DNA of 64,000 nt from G965216255 sp965216255 (GCA_965216255.1 OZ244148.1:3720001-3784000); one strand, 5' to 3'; shown: positions 31,599 to 41,561, numbered from the stretch's first letter. The notes: generated by a model not told the origin, from the letters alone. Numbers and translations: made by a program.

Positions 31599-32067
31599 CT
31601 AACGACTGCGCCGGGCCTTCAGGATTTCGTTTATGACTGTATCGACAGCATCATCAGCCAACCGTCGTACTTCCTCCTTGCTCTGCGTAGGTGTGTTTCT
31701 GCTAAATATTCCACTGGAAGAGAGGCCGATGGCGCCCGCCGGAATTCCGGCGCGATAGAGCCAAAGCCAAATCTCAACTTCGTGTGCTACCGCACATAAT
31801 GACGGAATAGATAGCGACAGTGGAGAAAAAGACGCTTGCTGGTGCGGAATCAATCACCGTGAGACCTGCCTGCTGCAGTGCCAATTCGATTTTTGTCTTG
31901 ATCGTGCTTGCAAACGGGAGACAGTTACTGGCGGCGTCCCCTGTCTCCATGGACACCGATACCCCAACAGTGTCTATTACGGCCAAAACATTGGCATTCA
32001 CGTATTGCGCGCTGGCCGGGACGGCTACGAGGCTAAGTGTCGCGAAGAGAGCGGCAAGGTGGTTCAT
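31599..32067 (-). pseudogene. Small secreted protein gene, broken by a frameshift
   Basis: Opens with a signal peptide MNHLAALFATLSLVAVPASA and continues QYVNANVLAVIDTVGV, IKTKIELALQQAGLTVIDS and FFSTVAIYSV. Near 31800 the reading switches frame and the C-terminal part follows: CAVAHEVEIWLWLYRAGIPA and KEEVRRLADDAVDTVINEIL. Each half looks coding, and one indel would join them into about 156 residues. The resemblance is to small periplasmic proteins of unknown function. A sequencing or assembly error is as likely as true decay. Confidence 0.62.
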
Positions 32068-32348
32068 GGGATTAGGAAAGGGATGCTTGCAGGCAGTATA
32101 AGGCAGGCAAAATAGGCAAAATAGGAGGCATCTCCCAACACCTTGCAATGCTTCGGTTGGGAGAAAGACCCGGAACCTGTAGGGGAGCGTAATGTGACAC
32201 CACCAATTGCCTGACAAGGCGGATACGCAGGCAGTGCGGTGAAATCCTGTGGGCCTCTGGCTTGTCGCCGGCCAAAGGCAGCGGATAGGAGGGGCACCTA
32301 TTACCGACTCTGTGAGTACCAAGAGGTTACGACAGACTCGAATTCTGC

Positions 32349-35231
32349 ATGCCCCAGCTTCGCACCATCACCTCGATCCGGGACGACTTTCTTGCCTTCT
32401 TCCGTGAGAAGGGACATGAGATTGTTCCCAGTTGGCCACTGGTACCCCATGGAGACCCGTCGCTATTGTTTGTGAATGCGGGGATGAACCAGTTCAAGGA
32501 AGTCTTCCTGGGTGCCAAAAACCGAAGCGTCTCACGGGCGGCTGACACCCAGAAGTGTCTCCGCGTCTCAGGAAAGCACAACGACCTCGAAGAGGTGGGG
32601 CATGATACCTATCATCATACTTTCTTCGAGATGCTCGGCAATTGGAGCTTTGGCGACTATTTCAAGGAAGAAGCGATAGCGTGGGCCTGGGAACTCCTCA
32701 CCGAGCGGTGGGGGCTGGAACCCGGACGTCTGTATGCGACCGTGCATGCCGGAGACGAGGCCCTGGGGCTTGACGCGGACCACGAGGCCGCGCAGGAGTG
32801 GAAGCGGCAGCCGGGGCTGCCGCTTCATCATGTGTTGTACTTCGGATCCAAGGATAATTTCTGGATGATGGGCAACACGGGTCCGTGCGGGCCTTGCTCA
32901 GAGATCCACATAGACCTGCGGCCGAATGAGGAGCGGCGGCGCATTCCAGGTGAGGGTCTCGTCAACCAGGACCATCCCGAGGTCTTCGAGCTGTGGAATC
33001 TGGTCTTTATCCAATTCAATGCCGTAGGCGACGGCACAATGAGCCCGCTGGCGGCCAAACACGTCGATACCGGCTTGGGCCTGGAGCGCCTTGCCGCCGT
33101 GTTGCAGGGCAAACGCAGTACGTATGATACCGACGCCTTTGCACCCATTTTTCAAAAGATCGCCGAGACCTCCCCTCTCGAATTCATCCACGGCTACGAT
33201 AATATTGTCGACGCGGCGCTGGCTAAGAAGGTGCGTGTTGCCATGCGCGTGGTAGCGGATCACGTTCGTGCCATCGCCTTTGCCATCGCGGACGGAGTAG
33301 TGCCGGGGAATGTCGGCAGGGGTTACGTGATTCGGCGTATCCTTCGCCGCGCCGTGCGCTACGGCTACCAGTTCTTGGGCTTCCGGGAGCCGTTCCTGCA
33401 CCGCTTCATTCAGCCGCTTGTGCTCCAGATGGGTAGGCAGTTTGCGGAGCTTCGCACACACAGGAAGCGCATCGAGCACACGGTGGAGGCGGAAGAGCGT
33501 GCATTCTTGCGCACATTGGGGCGTGGCATGAAACTGTTCGATCGCGTTGCTCCGTACGTTAGAAGCCTGACAAGCGCCACTGCCGGGAGCAAGCAACAGG
33601 TGCTCGAGCAGATTGCAGGCGATCTGCCGATAGTCGATCTCCTGGAAAAGGCCTATGGCGCCGCCGTGCACCGAACCGATCTCCTTCCCCGGTTCGCCGA
33701 AGCGGCCTCGAGCGGCCAAGTGCCTGGCGAAGTGGCCTTTCTGATGCACGACACCTACGGGTTCCCGGTGGACCTGACCGATCTAATGGCGCGTGAGGAA
33801 GGCCTCGGCGTCGACATGGGGCGGTATGATGAACTCATGGCAGAGCAGAAGAGCCGCGCGCGGAAGGACCATGCCTTTGGCGTCCGGCTTGATCCCCAGG
33901 ACGCCGCCTACTTTGGGAGGCAGGGCACGGGGCCGCCGGATGATTCGGCGTGGCAGCGCGTCACGGCCGGCGAGGACTCGTACTTCCTGGGCTACGGGCA
34001 AAGCATTGTTTCAGGGGCGTGCATTCGGTCCCTGCGCATGGAGCGGCCCTATGCCGTGGTCTTGGACCGCACGCCATTCTTTGGAGAAAGCGGTGGGCAA
34101 ATGGGGGACCACGGTATTCTGCGCGTTGGAGACCAGGAACTCCGCGTTCTGGATACACAGTCCTCGGCCGGACGCATCCTGCATTTCACGGATGAATTGC
34201 CGGTAGCGTGGGATGCGCCGGTTGAAGCTGTCGTGGATGCAACTCGCCGTGCGAGACTCGCCAAGCACCATACGGCGACGCATCTAATGCATGCGGCTCT
34301 GCGCGAAGTGCTCGGGCTTGGCGTGGCCCAGAAGGGCTCACTCGTGGGCCCAGATCACTTGCGATTCGACTTTAGCCACCACGAACGCGTTTCGGAGGCG
34401 GAACTCCTTCGCGTGCAGGAGCGCGTCAACGAAGTCATCCAGCGCAATGTGCTCGCCGACGTGCAGACTGATGTGCCATTCGGTGATGCCGTTGCCATGG
34501 GAGCTACCGCGCTGTTCGGAGAGAAATATGGGGACCGGGTACGGGTGGTCGCATTCGATCCCGCATTTTCGCTGGAGCTGTGCGGCGGAACCCATGTGGA
34601 TGCCTCCGGAGAATTGGGAATATTTCTCTTTCGGTCGGAAGGCTCCGTAGCTGCCGGAGTACGCCGCGTGGAAGCCATAGCAGGGCTGGATGCGTTGGCC
34701 GTGGTCCAGCGCGAATTTGCCGAGCTTGGACGGGTGCGGGGCCAGTTTCATGGACTCCAGAGTGCCAGTGACGAACGGGTGGCCGACCTCGTAAGCGAAA
34801 ACCGGAGGCTGGGCAAGCAGATGGAAATCTTGCGGAGGGAACGGCTCGCGGATGGCCTTGCGGCTATCATCGCCGGGGCGCAGCCGGCTGGAGGTGCGCG
34901 TCTGGTGGCCGGCCGTGTTCCCGACACCGACATGGAAACTCTGCGGATGCTCTGCACTACGCTCCGGTCGCGTATGGGTGACAACGCTGTCGGATTGCTT
35001 GGGACGGTGGATCCGGCGGGGGAAAAGGCATACCTGGTGGCCGCGGTCTCTGATGATCTGGTGCGCAGGGGCCTCAAGGCAGGCAAGCTTGTCGGTGCGC
35101 TTGCAAGAAGGATGAACGGTGGCGGAGGCGGCAGAGCAGAGCTTGCCACGGCCGGTGGAAAGCAGCCGGAAAACCTGGATTCCGTGCTGGAGGCCGCCGG
35201 CCAGGTGGTCGGTGAAATGTTGCCGATCTAA
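32349..35231 (+). CDS. alaS: Alanyl-tRNA synthetase
   Basis: 960 residues. Class II catalytic core: FLAFFREKGHEIVPSWPLVP, motif 2 area DTQKCLRVSGKHNDLEEVG, HHTFFEMLGNWSFGDYF, and GLERLAAVLQGK. The editing domain has HHTATHLMHAALREVLG near residue 640 and CGGTHVDASGELG near residue 745. The C-terminal C-Ala region includes MNGGGGGRAELATAGGK. It charges tRNA-Ala and clears misacylated seryl or glycyl forms. Somewhat longer than the 875-880 residues of gamma-proteobacterial AlaRS, which is usual in Bacteroidota. The tRNA-Ser gene begins 39 bases after its stop. Confidence 0.97.
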   Translation: MPQLRTITSIRDDFLAFFREKGHEIVPSWPLVPHGDPSLLFVNAGMNQFKEVFLGAKNRSVSRAADTQKCLRVSGKHNDLEEVGHDTYHHTFFEMLGNWSFGDYFKEEAIAWAWELLTERWGLEPGRLYATVHAGDEALGLDADHEAAQEWKRQPGLPLHHVLYFGSKDNFWMMGNTGPCGPCSEIHIDLRPNEERRRIPGEGLVNQDHPEVFELWNLVFIQFNAVGDGTMSPLAAKHVDTGLGLERLAAVLQGKRSTYDTDAFAPIFQKIAETSPLEFIHGYDNIVDAALAKKVRVAMRVVADHVRAIAFAIADGVVPGNVGRGYVIRRILRRAVRYGYQFLGFREPFLHRFIQPLVLQMGRQFAELRTHRKRIEHTVEAEERAFLRTLGRGMKLFDRVAPYVRSLTSATAGSKQQVLEQIAGDLPIVDLLEKAYGAAVHRTDLLPRFAEAASSGQVPGEVAFLMHDTYGFPVDLTDLMAREEGLGVDMGRYDELMAEQKSRARKDHAFGVRLDPQDAAYFGRQGTGPPDDSAWQRVTAGEDSYFLGYGQSIVSGACIRSLRMERPYAVVLDRTPFFGESGGQMGDHGILRVGDQELRVLDTQSSAGRILHFTDELPVAWDAPVEAVVDATRRARLAKHHTATHLMHAALREVLGLGVAQKGSLVGPDHLRFDFSHHERVSEAELLRVQERVNEVIQRNVLADVQTDVPFGDAVAMGATALFGEKYGDRVRVVAFDPAFSLELCGGTHVDASGELGIFLFRSEGSVAAGVRRVEAIAGLDALAVVQREFAELGRVRGQFHGLQSASDERVADLVSENRRLGKQMEILRRERLADGLAAIIAGAQPAGGARLVAGRVPDTDMETLRMLCTTLRSRMGDNAVGLLGTVDPAGEKAYLVAAVSDDLVRRGLKAGKLVGALARRMNGGGGGRAELATAGGKQPENLDSVLEAAGQVVGEMLPI

Positions 35232-35269
35232 CAAACTTGTGGCGCCGCGGCGCGTTCGGATCGGTATTG

Positions 35270-35354
35270 GAGGGGTGCCGGAGTGGTCGAACGGGGTGGT
35301 CTCGAAAACCATTGTAGGCTATGTCTACCGGGGGTTCGAATCCCTCCCCCTCCG
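35270..35354 (+). tRNA. tRNA-Ser (anticodon CGA)
   Basis: An 85-nucleotide cloverleaf. The acceptor stem GGAGGGG pairs with CCCCTCC, the discriminator is G, and CCA is not encoded. The anticodon loop CTCGAAA gives anticodon CGA reading UCG. A long variable arm (about 16 nt, TTGTAGGCTATGTCTACC region) is typical of serine tRNAs. The T arm is GGGGG TTCGAAT CCCTC with one G-U pair. Confidence 0.95.
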
Positions 35355-35423
35355 CATGGCGCAGTTGAGCATTGTGCAGCATGTTCCACCGCGTGCCTCG
35401 TGGGCACGCACCTGCCTATTAGG

Positions 35424-38333
35424 ATGCAGCGCCTTGCGCGGATAGCCCTTGCCTGCGCCACGATCCATGCGGTCGCCTCGCACCTTTTCGCCGACGCGGT
35501 CCAGGCACAGACTGTGCCGCTGGTTTACGAAGTGACGTACCGGCCACCGGGGCTGGAGTACCGGGTGCTGCGCCTGCCCCACTTCGATGTAATATTTGAA
35601 AGCGGCGCGGAGCCGGCGGCGCGGGAGGCGGCGGCGATACTGGAATCGGAGTTGCCGCGAGCGCAGGCGCGGTTTCCACGGGGCCGGACGCTGAGCATGC
35701 CGGTGGTGATCGTGGGCTTCAGCGACCGCGCTGGAGGCTTCGTGGCGCCGTTCCCGTTTCGTCAGGAAATCGAAGCGGTGGGCATCAAGGGGAGCCGCCT
35801 TTCTGCCCGCCATACGTCATGGATGTGGGCCGTGGCGCCCCACGAGGTGGTACATGCGGCGCAGGCCCAGTCCGGGAGCACGCGGGGCGTGGTCGGCATC
35901 ATGCGGCGCATGGCGCCGGACCTGGCCCGCGCGCTGCAGCTGTGGGTACCTCCCGGAATAGCGGAAGGCGTGGCGGTTTATCACGAGAGCCACGTGCAAG
36001 CGCAGGCCGGGCGCCTCAATCATCCGTTCTTTCAAATGCAATTCTGGGCTGCCATGGCTTCCCGGCGGCCATGGACGCTGGCGCAGCTTCTGGAGAGGCC
36101 AGCATTTGCGCTGTCGGCCGGTCGCCATTACGTGGGAGGGGCAAATTTCTATCGGTACTTCGTGCAGCAGGATAGTGCCAGGGTGCTACGGCGGGCGGCG
36201 ACCCTGCATGAGCGGATACCGTTTCTTGGCTATGGCATAGAGCTTTGGCACGCCTCCGGCAGGTCGCCGGCCCATATTGGCCGCCGCTTCAGGGCCGCGA
36301 TGCGCGCAGATGAAAGCGCGCGGCAGCGGGCGCGTGGTCCTCTTACAGAAGCAGCGACGGTGGCGCACGGCCCCGGCCACGCCTATCGTCGACCTCGGTG
36401 GCTGGATGCGACCACCCTCGTGGCCCACGCCCGTGGCATGGACCTTCCACAGGGGCTCTACACCATTGACATACCCGGGGGCGGGCTAAGGCGCCTTAGC
36501 CTGCAAGCGTTGTCCGAAGACTATTTCTTCAGTATGTCTGCGGATGCGAGGACGGTGATGTTTTCCCGATACGTACGCGGCGTCCTTGCCCATGGCAGGT
36601 CCATCGCCGATGTTTTCACGCTGGAAATTGCGAGCCGAAGGGTCTCGAGGCGAACGCGGGGCGCGCGCGTGCATGCCCCGATAGCAGGGGAGGGCGGCAT
36701 TTGGGCGCTGCGCAACGAGGGACAGTTCAATCAGTGGGTTCGCATCGCGGCCACGGGGAGCATAGAGCCGCTCACGTCGGCATCCCGTACAACGTTCCTG
36801 CAGCTTGCGCAACGCCCTGCACATGGCGACGTTGCCGTGCTCGCCCGCAAGGATGGGCGCCAGGGAATTTATCGGGCGCGGTGGACCGGTGACAGAATGC
36901 CGGAACTCGAGCCGTGGCTGTTTTTCTCCGACGCGTCGATCTACGACATGTCCTGGAGCATGGACGGTCGGTATCTTCTTTTTTGCGCCGACCGTGGCGC
37001 TGTAGCCAACGTGCATGCCCTCGATGTGGAGCGCAACGTCGTCGTGCAGTTGACAAACGTGCTATTCGGCGCGTTCGAAGGAGTGCTTTCTCCCGATGGC
37101 CGCACGCTCGCCTATGTGGAGTTTCGGCACGAAGGCTACGACATCAGGATCATGCCGTTTGCGCCGGAGGATGCCTTGTTGGTGGGTGCGGCAGAACGCC
37201 TCGGCCCCTCCGACATCCCGCACCCGGAAGCGTTCTCGCCGTTTCCAAGCCATGGAGAGGATGCCACCGTGCCGTACCGCGCGCGCCGTTACCTTCGCCC
37301 ACGTATCCTATTCCCCGTGGCACGGTATCGACCTCTGGCGAGCGTTCCGGGCGGAGTAAGGCTCGGTTTCGGTGCTGGGGTCGGCATGCAGGGCGGTGAT
37401 CCGCTTGGGCGTTGGGCCTTTGGGTTCGAGGGTCTGCGCCAGGCCGGCAGGTTTTGGGGTGAAATGACTATTCGGTCCGCCGCTGTGCCGGTGCGCACGT
37501 CGCTGACCCTCTATGATCGCCCCTCCACCGTCATTGGCAGAGTAAGAGGCGAAAATCTCGCTGCGCAGGCTCGCCGTCTGGGCCGGGAAGAAGTAGGCGT
37601 GCGTCTGGACCTGGGCCTGCCGCTGGTGCTGCACGATAACGTCCGAAGTACGACGGCGCGGGTTGCCCTGGGCAGCGTTTATGCGGGCGAGAGGCTCTTT
37701 GATGTGGAAGGCAGATCGCTAGCAGTCCGCGCTCCAAACGGGCAGCCTGTGGGTATCTTTCGCTCGCGCTTCGGACTCAGGCCTCGTGTGCAGCTACGGC
37801 ACGGCATCCGGTATAACCGCGCCGACCTAGCTCCGGCCGCGGGCCTCGAGTTGGTCTCGGCGATGCATCTGGATGCTTGGACGGAGGGAGGAGGCAACAG
37901 GCGCGCCATCTATGCGCACGCTTCTTGGTACCGTGCAATGGTCCCCAGGCTCAACCTGGCACTTCGCCTGCGCGGGAGCCTGCTGGCGCAGAACCAGGGA
38001 GCGATCTTTCGTCTGGACCGGTTTCTGCCGCGTGGCAGGGAAGCGACTTACCTGGGGCGAGGAACTTATCTCGGCCTGAGCCTGGAAGTTCTACAGCCGT
38101 TGTGGCATATCGACAACGGTTTCCTTCTGGTACCGCTGTATTTGAAGGCGCTCTACGTCTATGGCTTTGCCGAGATGGTGCGACCGGCGGACGGGCGACG
38201 GCGCCCGTGGCAGCAGGTTTCGGCTTTGGGCCCCGGGCTGGGCATGCAGCTTCGACTGTTCTACCAGCTTGATTTCGATCTGCGTCTGGGAATAACATTT
38301 TGCGACGGAGCTTGGCGGCTTACGTATCGCTAG
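35424..38333 (+). CDS. Exported protein: HExxH protease domain, beta-propeller and C-terminal barrel
   Basis: About 969 residues with a Sec signal peptide (LARIALACATIHAVASHLF). The zinc-protease-like domain has PHEVVHAAQAQSG near residue 139 and the downstream PPGIAEGVAVYHES near residue 180, giving HExxH plus a glutamate as in gluzincins. From about residue 330 to 620 TolB/WD40-like blades appear (DGRYLLFCADRGAVANVHAL, LSPDGRTLAYVEFRHEGYDI). The last 330 residues are beta-strand-rich and end in RLTYR, resembling an outer-membrane barrel. I start at 35424 (AGG 1-4 bases upstream); an upstream start would lie inside tRNA-Ser. Probably a surface or outer-membrane protein; substrate unknown. 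Confidence 0.75.
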   Translation: MQRLARIALACATIHAVASHLFADAVQAQTVPLVYEVTYRPPGLEYRVLRLPHFDVIFESGAEPAAREAAAILESELPRAQARFPRGRTLSMPVVIVGFSDRAGGFVAPFPFRQEIEAVGIKGSRLSARHTSWMWAVAPHEVVHAAQAQSGSTRGVVGIMRRMAPDLARALQLWVPPGIAEGVAVYHESHVQAQAGRLNHPFFQMQFWAAMASRRPWTLAQLLERPAFALSAGRHYVGGANFYRYFVQQDSARVLRRAATLHERIPFLGYGIELWHASGRSPAHIGRRFRAAMRADESARQRARGPLTEAATVAHGPGHAYRRPRWLDATTLVAHARGMDLPQGLYTIDIPGGGLRRLSLQALSEDYFFSMSADARTVMFSRYVRGVLAHGRSIADVFTLEIASRRVSRRTRGARVHAPIAGEGGIWALRNEGQFNQWVRIAATGSIEPLTSASRTTFLQLAQRPAHGDVAVLARKDGRQGIYRARWTGDRMPELEPWLFFSDASIYDMSWSMDGRYLLFCADRGAVANVHALDVERNVVVQLTNVLFGAFEGVLSPDGRTLAYVEFRHEGYDIRIMPFAPEDALLVGAAERLGPSDIPHPEAFSPFPSHGEDATVPYRARRYLRPRILFPVARYRPLASVPGGVRLGFGAGVGMQGGDPLGRWAFGFEGLRQAGRFWGEMTIRSAAVPVRTSLTLYDRPSTVIGRVRGENLAAQARRLGREEVGVRLDLGLPLVLHDNVRSTTARVALGSVYAGERLFDVEGRSLAVRAPNGQPVGIFRSRFGLRPRVQLRHGIRYNRADLAPAAGLELVSAMHLDAWTEGGGNRRAIYAHASWYRAMVPRLNLALRLRGSLLAQNQGAIFRLDRFLPRGREATYLGRGTYLGLSLEVLQPLWHIDNGFLLVPLYLKALYVYGFAEMVRPADGRRRPWQQVSALGPGLGMQLRLFYQLDFDLRLGITFCDGAWRLTYR

Positions 38334-38386
38334 GCCGGAAACCAAGGGCCTGTTTTCCCGGTATATTACGCATAGCCCCATGTGCC

Positions 38387-39277
38387 ATGTCTACGGGACG
38401 TCTTGCTGCGGTATTGTTAATTCTGGCTGGTTGTACGGTCGATGCCCAGGCACGCGAATTTAGATGTACAGTCGAGGTAAATTACCGCCAGCTCCAGGGA
38501 TCCAGTTTCACCCATCTTGGTGAGCTAAAGGAGTTGATTGAAGACTATCTGAACAATAACAACTGGACGACGGACAGATTCCAGCAGGAGGAATGGATTG
38601 AATGCTCGATGCAGCTTGTATTCCTGGAGAGCCGGACCCTTACCTCCTTTCGTGCACAGTTAGTTCTTACCAGTAACCGGCCCATTTACGGCACCTCGGC
38701 GAAGACGACGGTGCTGCAGATCAATGATGATCAGTGGGAGTTTTCCTACGCACGTGGCACGCCGCTCGTTTTTGAGACGGAACGCTACGATCCATTGGCA
38801 TCAGTGCTGGATTTCTATGCCTACCTCATGTTGGGGTATGATTACGACACCTTCAGTGAGTTGGGTGGCGAAGTGCATTTCCAGAAGGCGAAACGCATTC
38901 AGCAACTGGCTGATTCAAAGAACGGCGCTGGCTGGAGCGCACTCAATCGCGATCCCCGTGGGGAGTTGGCAGACCAGCTTACCGGCCCGCGCTTTAAGCC
39001 CATGCGGCAGGCCTATTTTCAGTACCATTTCTATGGGCTGGATCATTTCACGACGGATGTTGACCAGGCCCGGAGTGCTGTATTGAAGGTGTTGGTCGCC
39101 ATGGAGGAACTCTATGAGGATTTGGCTAGGCAATATGTATTCGATATTTTCTTCTCCACCAAGTACAAGGAACTGGCGGCCATCTTCGAGGAGTCGGACG
39201 TGAGTTCGCGGGCGTTTTCCGTACTTACGGAGGTGGACCCGGCGCACCTGACCAGCTACAATTTGCTGGTGGAGTAA
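38387..39277 (+). CDS. DUF4835 family exported protein
   Basis: 296 residues with a lipoprotein- or Sec-like signal (LAAVLLILAGCTVDAQARE). Family hallmarks are EFRCTVEVNYRQLQGSSFTH, the NNNNWTTDRFQQEEWIEC stretch, and LASVLDFYAYLMLGYDYDTF near residue 150, with the C-terminal FFSTKYKELAAIFEESD. DUF4835 proteins occur in Bacteroidota and are usually next to coaBC or recN, not here. The chosen start is the methionine directly before the signal peptide; the open frame extends back to 38300 within the upstream gene. Function unknown, probably envelope-associated. Confidence 0.85.
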   Translation: MSTGRLAAVLLILAGCTVDAQAREFRCTVEVNYRQLQGSSFTHLGELKELIEDYLNNNNWTTDRFQQEEWIECSMQLVFLESRTLTSFRAQLVLTSNRPIYGTSAKTTVLQINDDQWEFSYARGTPLVFETERYDPLASVLDFYAYLMLGYDYDTFSELGGEVHFQKAKRIQQLADSKNGAGWSALNRDPRGELADQLTGPRFKPMRQAYFQYHFYGLDHFTTDVDQARSAVLKVLVAMEELYEDLARQYVFDIFFSTKYKELAAIFEESDVSSRAFSVLTEVDPAHLTSYNLLVE

Positions 39278-39336
39278 CCTGTGCTCGCCCTGCAGCCGGG
39301 CGCCATTTGCCGTGAGCAACAAGTTCTAGACGTAGC

Positions 39337-39813
39337 ATGAAGGCCAAACAAGCAACAGTAATCTTTTCGGGTGTGGCCCTTGCGGCCGTGCTAGTGGGCA
39401 TTTTGCTTTTTTCAGGGAATCTGTCCCGGGACACGCTCGTGGTATACAAGTCGGCCACGTGTGGATGCTGTCAGAACTGGGCCGACCAAATGGAGGCGGC
39501 AGGATTTCAGGTGGAAGTGCGCAATGTCACCAACCTTGGTGGCATAAAGAGCGAGCTGGGTGTGCCGCCGAGGGTTTCTTCGTGCCACACGGCTGTAGTT
39601 GCGGACTATGTAATTGAAGGGCACGTTCCGCCAGCGCAGGTCCTGCGTCTCCTCGACGAGCGACCCGCCCTGCGAGGGATTGCGGTAGGTGGCATGCCGA
39701 TCGGTTCGCCGGGTATGGAAGGCCCCAATCCAGAGCCATATGATGTGATGGCGTTCGATGCCAAAGGGAATACAAGCGTGTATGCGAGCGTGACCCCGGA
39801 AGAATCTCCGTGA
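39337..39813 (+). CDS. DUF411 metal-binding-type protein
   Basis: 158 residues with an N-terminal hydrophobic segment (ATVIFSGVALAAVLVGILLF) that would anchor or export it. The domain carries SATCGCCQNWADQME (CxCC motif), GVPPRVSSCHTAVV (a further Cys) and YVIEGHVPPAQVLRLL, then GGMPIGSPGME. DUF411 proteins are thought to bind copper or other metals, based on this cysteine set. It lies 60 bases after DUF4835 and 8 bases before def, so it may be cotranscribed with def. Confidence 0.9.
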   Translation: MKAKQATVIFSGVALAAVLVGILLFSGNLSRDTLVVYKSATCGCCQNWADQMEAAGFQVEVRNVTNLGGIKSELGVPPRVSSCHTAVVADYVIEGHVPPAQVLRLLDERPALRGIAVGGMPIGSPGMEGPNPEPYDVMAFDAKGNTSVYASVTPEESP

Positions 39814-39820
39814 CCTGTCC

Positions 39821-40369
39821 ATGATTTTGCCTATCCGTCTCTACGGCGATCCGATTCTCCGGGCTCGGACTAAGGAGGTAGCCTCCGATTCCGAAGAGCT
39901 GCAAGAGCTAGTGGACAATATGGCGGAAACCGTACGTGCGGCTTCAGGGATTGGCCTTGCTGCGCCGCAGGTCGGCCGCAGCGAGCGACTATTTATTATT
40001 GACTTAAGCGCGGTGGATGATGACTGGGACCGACAGCCCATGGTCTTCATCAATCCGGTGCTCCTGTGGGAAAGCGAGGAAGAGGAGGAATTCGAGGAAG
40101 GCTGCCTTTCCATTCCAGATTTGCGAGAACTGGTGTTTCGGCCGCAACGGGTGTGTATTGCGTACCTCGATCGCACGTTTACCCGCTGCGAAAGGGAGAT
40201 GGATAATCTGCTGGCTCGCGTTATACAGCATGAGTACGACCACCTCGATGGCACGCTGTTCATTGACCATATCAGTCCATTTCGCCGCAGCCTCTTGCGG
40301 CGGCGGCTCCGTGAGATAGCCCGGGGTGCGGTGGAGGCGCAATATGCGGTGGCCCCTGTGCTTCGATGA
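39821..40369 (+). CDS. def: Peptide deformylase
   Basis: 182 residues, cytosolic metallo-enzyme removing formyl groups from nascent N-terminal methionine. All three motifs are present: GIGLAAPQVG near residue 43, EEGCLSIPD near 92 (Cys ligand), and QHEYDHLDG near 134 (HExxH). The start lies 8 bases after the DUF411 stop. No fmt partner is adjacent. Confidence 0.96.
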   Translation: MILPIRLYGDPILRARTKEVASDSEELQELVDNMAETVRAASGIGLAAPQVGRSERLFIIDLSAVDDDWDRQPMVFINPVLLWESEEEEEFEEGCLSIPDLRELVFRPQRVCIAYLDRTFTRCEREMDNLLARVIQHEYDHLDGTLFIDHISPFRRSLLRRRLREIARGAVEAQYAVAPVLR

Positions 40370-40421
40370 CGGCATGGTCATCTCTTGTACCCTGAGCGCA
40401 GCGAACTCACGTTCAAAGAGT

Positions 40422-41561
40422 ATGTCGTGCCGCTGCGTTCGGGCCTTGCCACTTTTTCTCCTGGGACTCGGCATGTGGATGGCCGGCCCCCTGTTGGCGC
40501 AGTCTCTCTGGGATGGCAGTGGGGACCTGCCGCGCCGTGCGCTGAACCTTGTCCTTCCTACGGGCAATTCGGCCCTGTTCCATGGAGACGGGCCGGGCTT
40601 CTATCAGTATACGGACCGGAGGATGCAGCCGGGCATTGCACCGCCCTGGGAGGGCGGCCGGTACGGGTTCGTGCGCAACTTTCTTGTCACCAGGCACGGG
40701 CCGGTTTATACTCGCTTCCATGAGGGGATTGATATCAGGGCCCTGGAGCGCGCTTCGGAGCGTGATGAGCCGCGGGACCGAGTGCGCAGCATCGATGAAG
40801 GCGTGGTGGTGTATGTCAATAGGTCCTCTCGGCGATCGAATTATGGCAACTATATCGTTGTAGAGCATTGGTGGAGTGGCTCTCCATTCTACAGCCTGTA
40901 TGCCCACCTGGGCACCGTCGATGTGGCGATTGGACAGCAAGTAGGGCGAGGCGAGGCCGTGGGAGTCTTGGGCTATTCGGGTATTGGTATCAATCGCCGC
41001 CGGGCTCATCTTCATCTGGAAGTCAATCTGCTCCTCAACCGCTCATTCCATGCCTGGTACGACGAACATTACGGGGAGCGCGATCCAAATTACCACGGCA
41101 TCTACAACGGCATAAACCTGGCGGGAGTTGACGTGGCAGGGCTCTTGCTGCAGGCAAGGGACAGCCCTGGGCTGTCCATGCGCCGTTTCCTAGCCGAGCA
41201 AGAGGGCTTCTTTACGGTGGTCGCGCCGGGGGAGGGCATGCCGGATATGTTGTGGCGCTATCCGTGGCTATCTCCCGACCTGGAGGGCTGGACACCGATG
41301 TTCGGGCCGATGGCAGGCTTTGGTGTTGCGTGGCGGATAACGTTTACGCGGAGTGGTCTGCCGCTGCGCTTTGATGCCGTAGGGGAGGCGGTGACAGACC
41401 CCGTTGTGCACGTCCTGGAACCTTCTCGCATACCATATCGGTACCTGACCAACGGGCTTGTGACGGGAGCGCGAGACTCGCCTTCGCTCTCGGCGGAGGG
41501 CAAGAGGTACCTGGACCTGCTCCTGCGCCCGTCTCCCGACCTTCGCGGCACGGCGTGGTAA
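40422..41561 (+). CDS. M23-family peptidase (LytM-type), exported
   Basis: About 379 residues. I start at ATG 40422 because MSCRCVRALPLFLLGLGMW then MAGPLLAQ is a good Sec signal peptide; alternative starts at 40374 and 40326 would bury it. The catalytic zinc site is HEGIDI near residue 100 (H and D) and HLHLEV near residue 197 (HxH), with the intervening YGNYIVVEHWW and YSLYAHLGTV. The C-terminal 150 residues are a separate domain of unknown role. It would cleave peptide cross-links in peptidoglycan or act as a scaffold if inactive, though the ligands look complete. The TonB-receptor gene follows after 7 bases. Confidence 0.88.
   Translation: MSCRCVRALPLFLLGLGMWMAGPLLAQSLWDGSGDLPRRALNLVLPTGNSALFHGDGPGFYQYTDRRMQPGIAPPWEGGRYGFVRNFLVTRHGPVYTRFHEGIDIRALERASERDEPRDRVRSIDEGVVVYVNRSSRRSNYGNYIVVEHWWSGSPFYSLYAHLGTVDVAIGQQVGRGEAVGVLGYSGIGINRRRAHLHLEVNLLLNRSFHAWYDEHYGERDPNYHGIYNGINLAGVDVAGLLLQARDSPGLSMRRFLAEQEGFFTVVAPGEGMPDMLWRYPWLSPDLEGWTPMFGPMAGFGVAWRITFTRSGLPLRFDAVGEAVTDPVVHVLEPSRIPYRYLTNGLVTGARDSPSLSAEGKRYLDLLLRPSPDLRGTAW

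Noticed and set aside
34338..35312. 324-codon minus-strand frame across the alaS 3' end
   Set aside because: Antisense to conserved AlaRS C-terminal domain and overlapping tRNA-Ser; no recognisable motif.
35283..35423. Start of the protease/propeller protein inside tRNA-Ser
   Set aside because: Would overlap the tRNA; the ATG at 35424 is followed by a good signal peptide.
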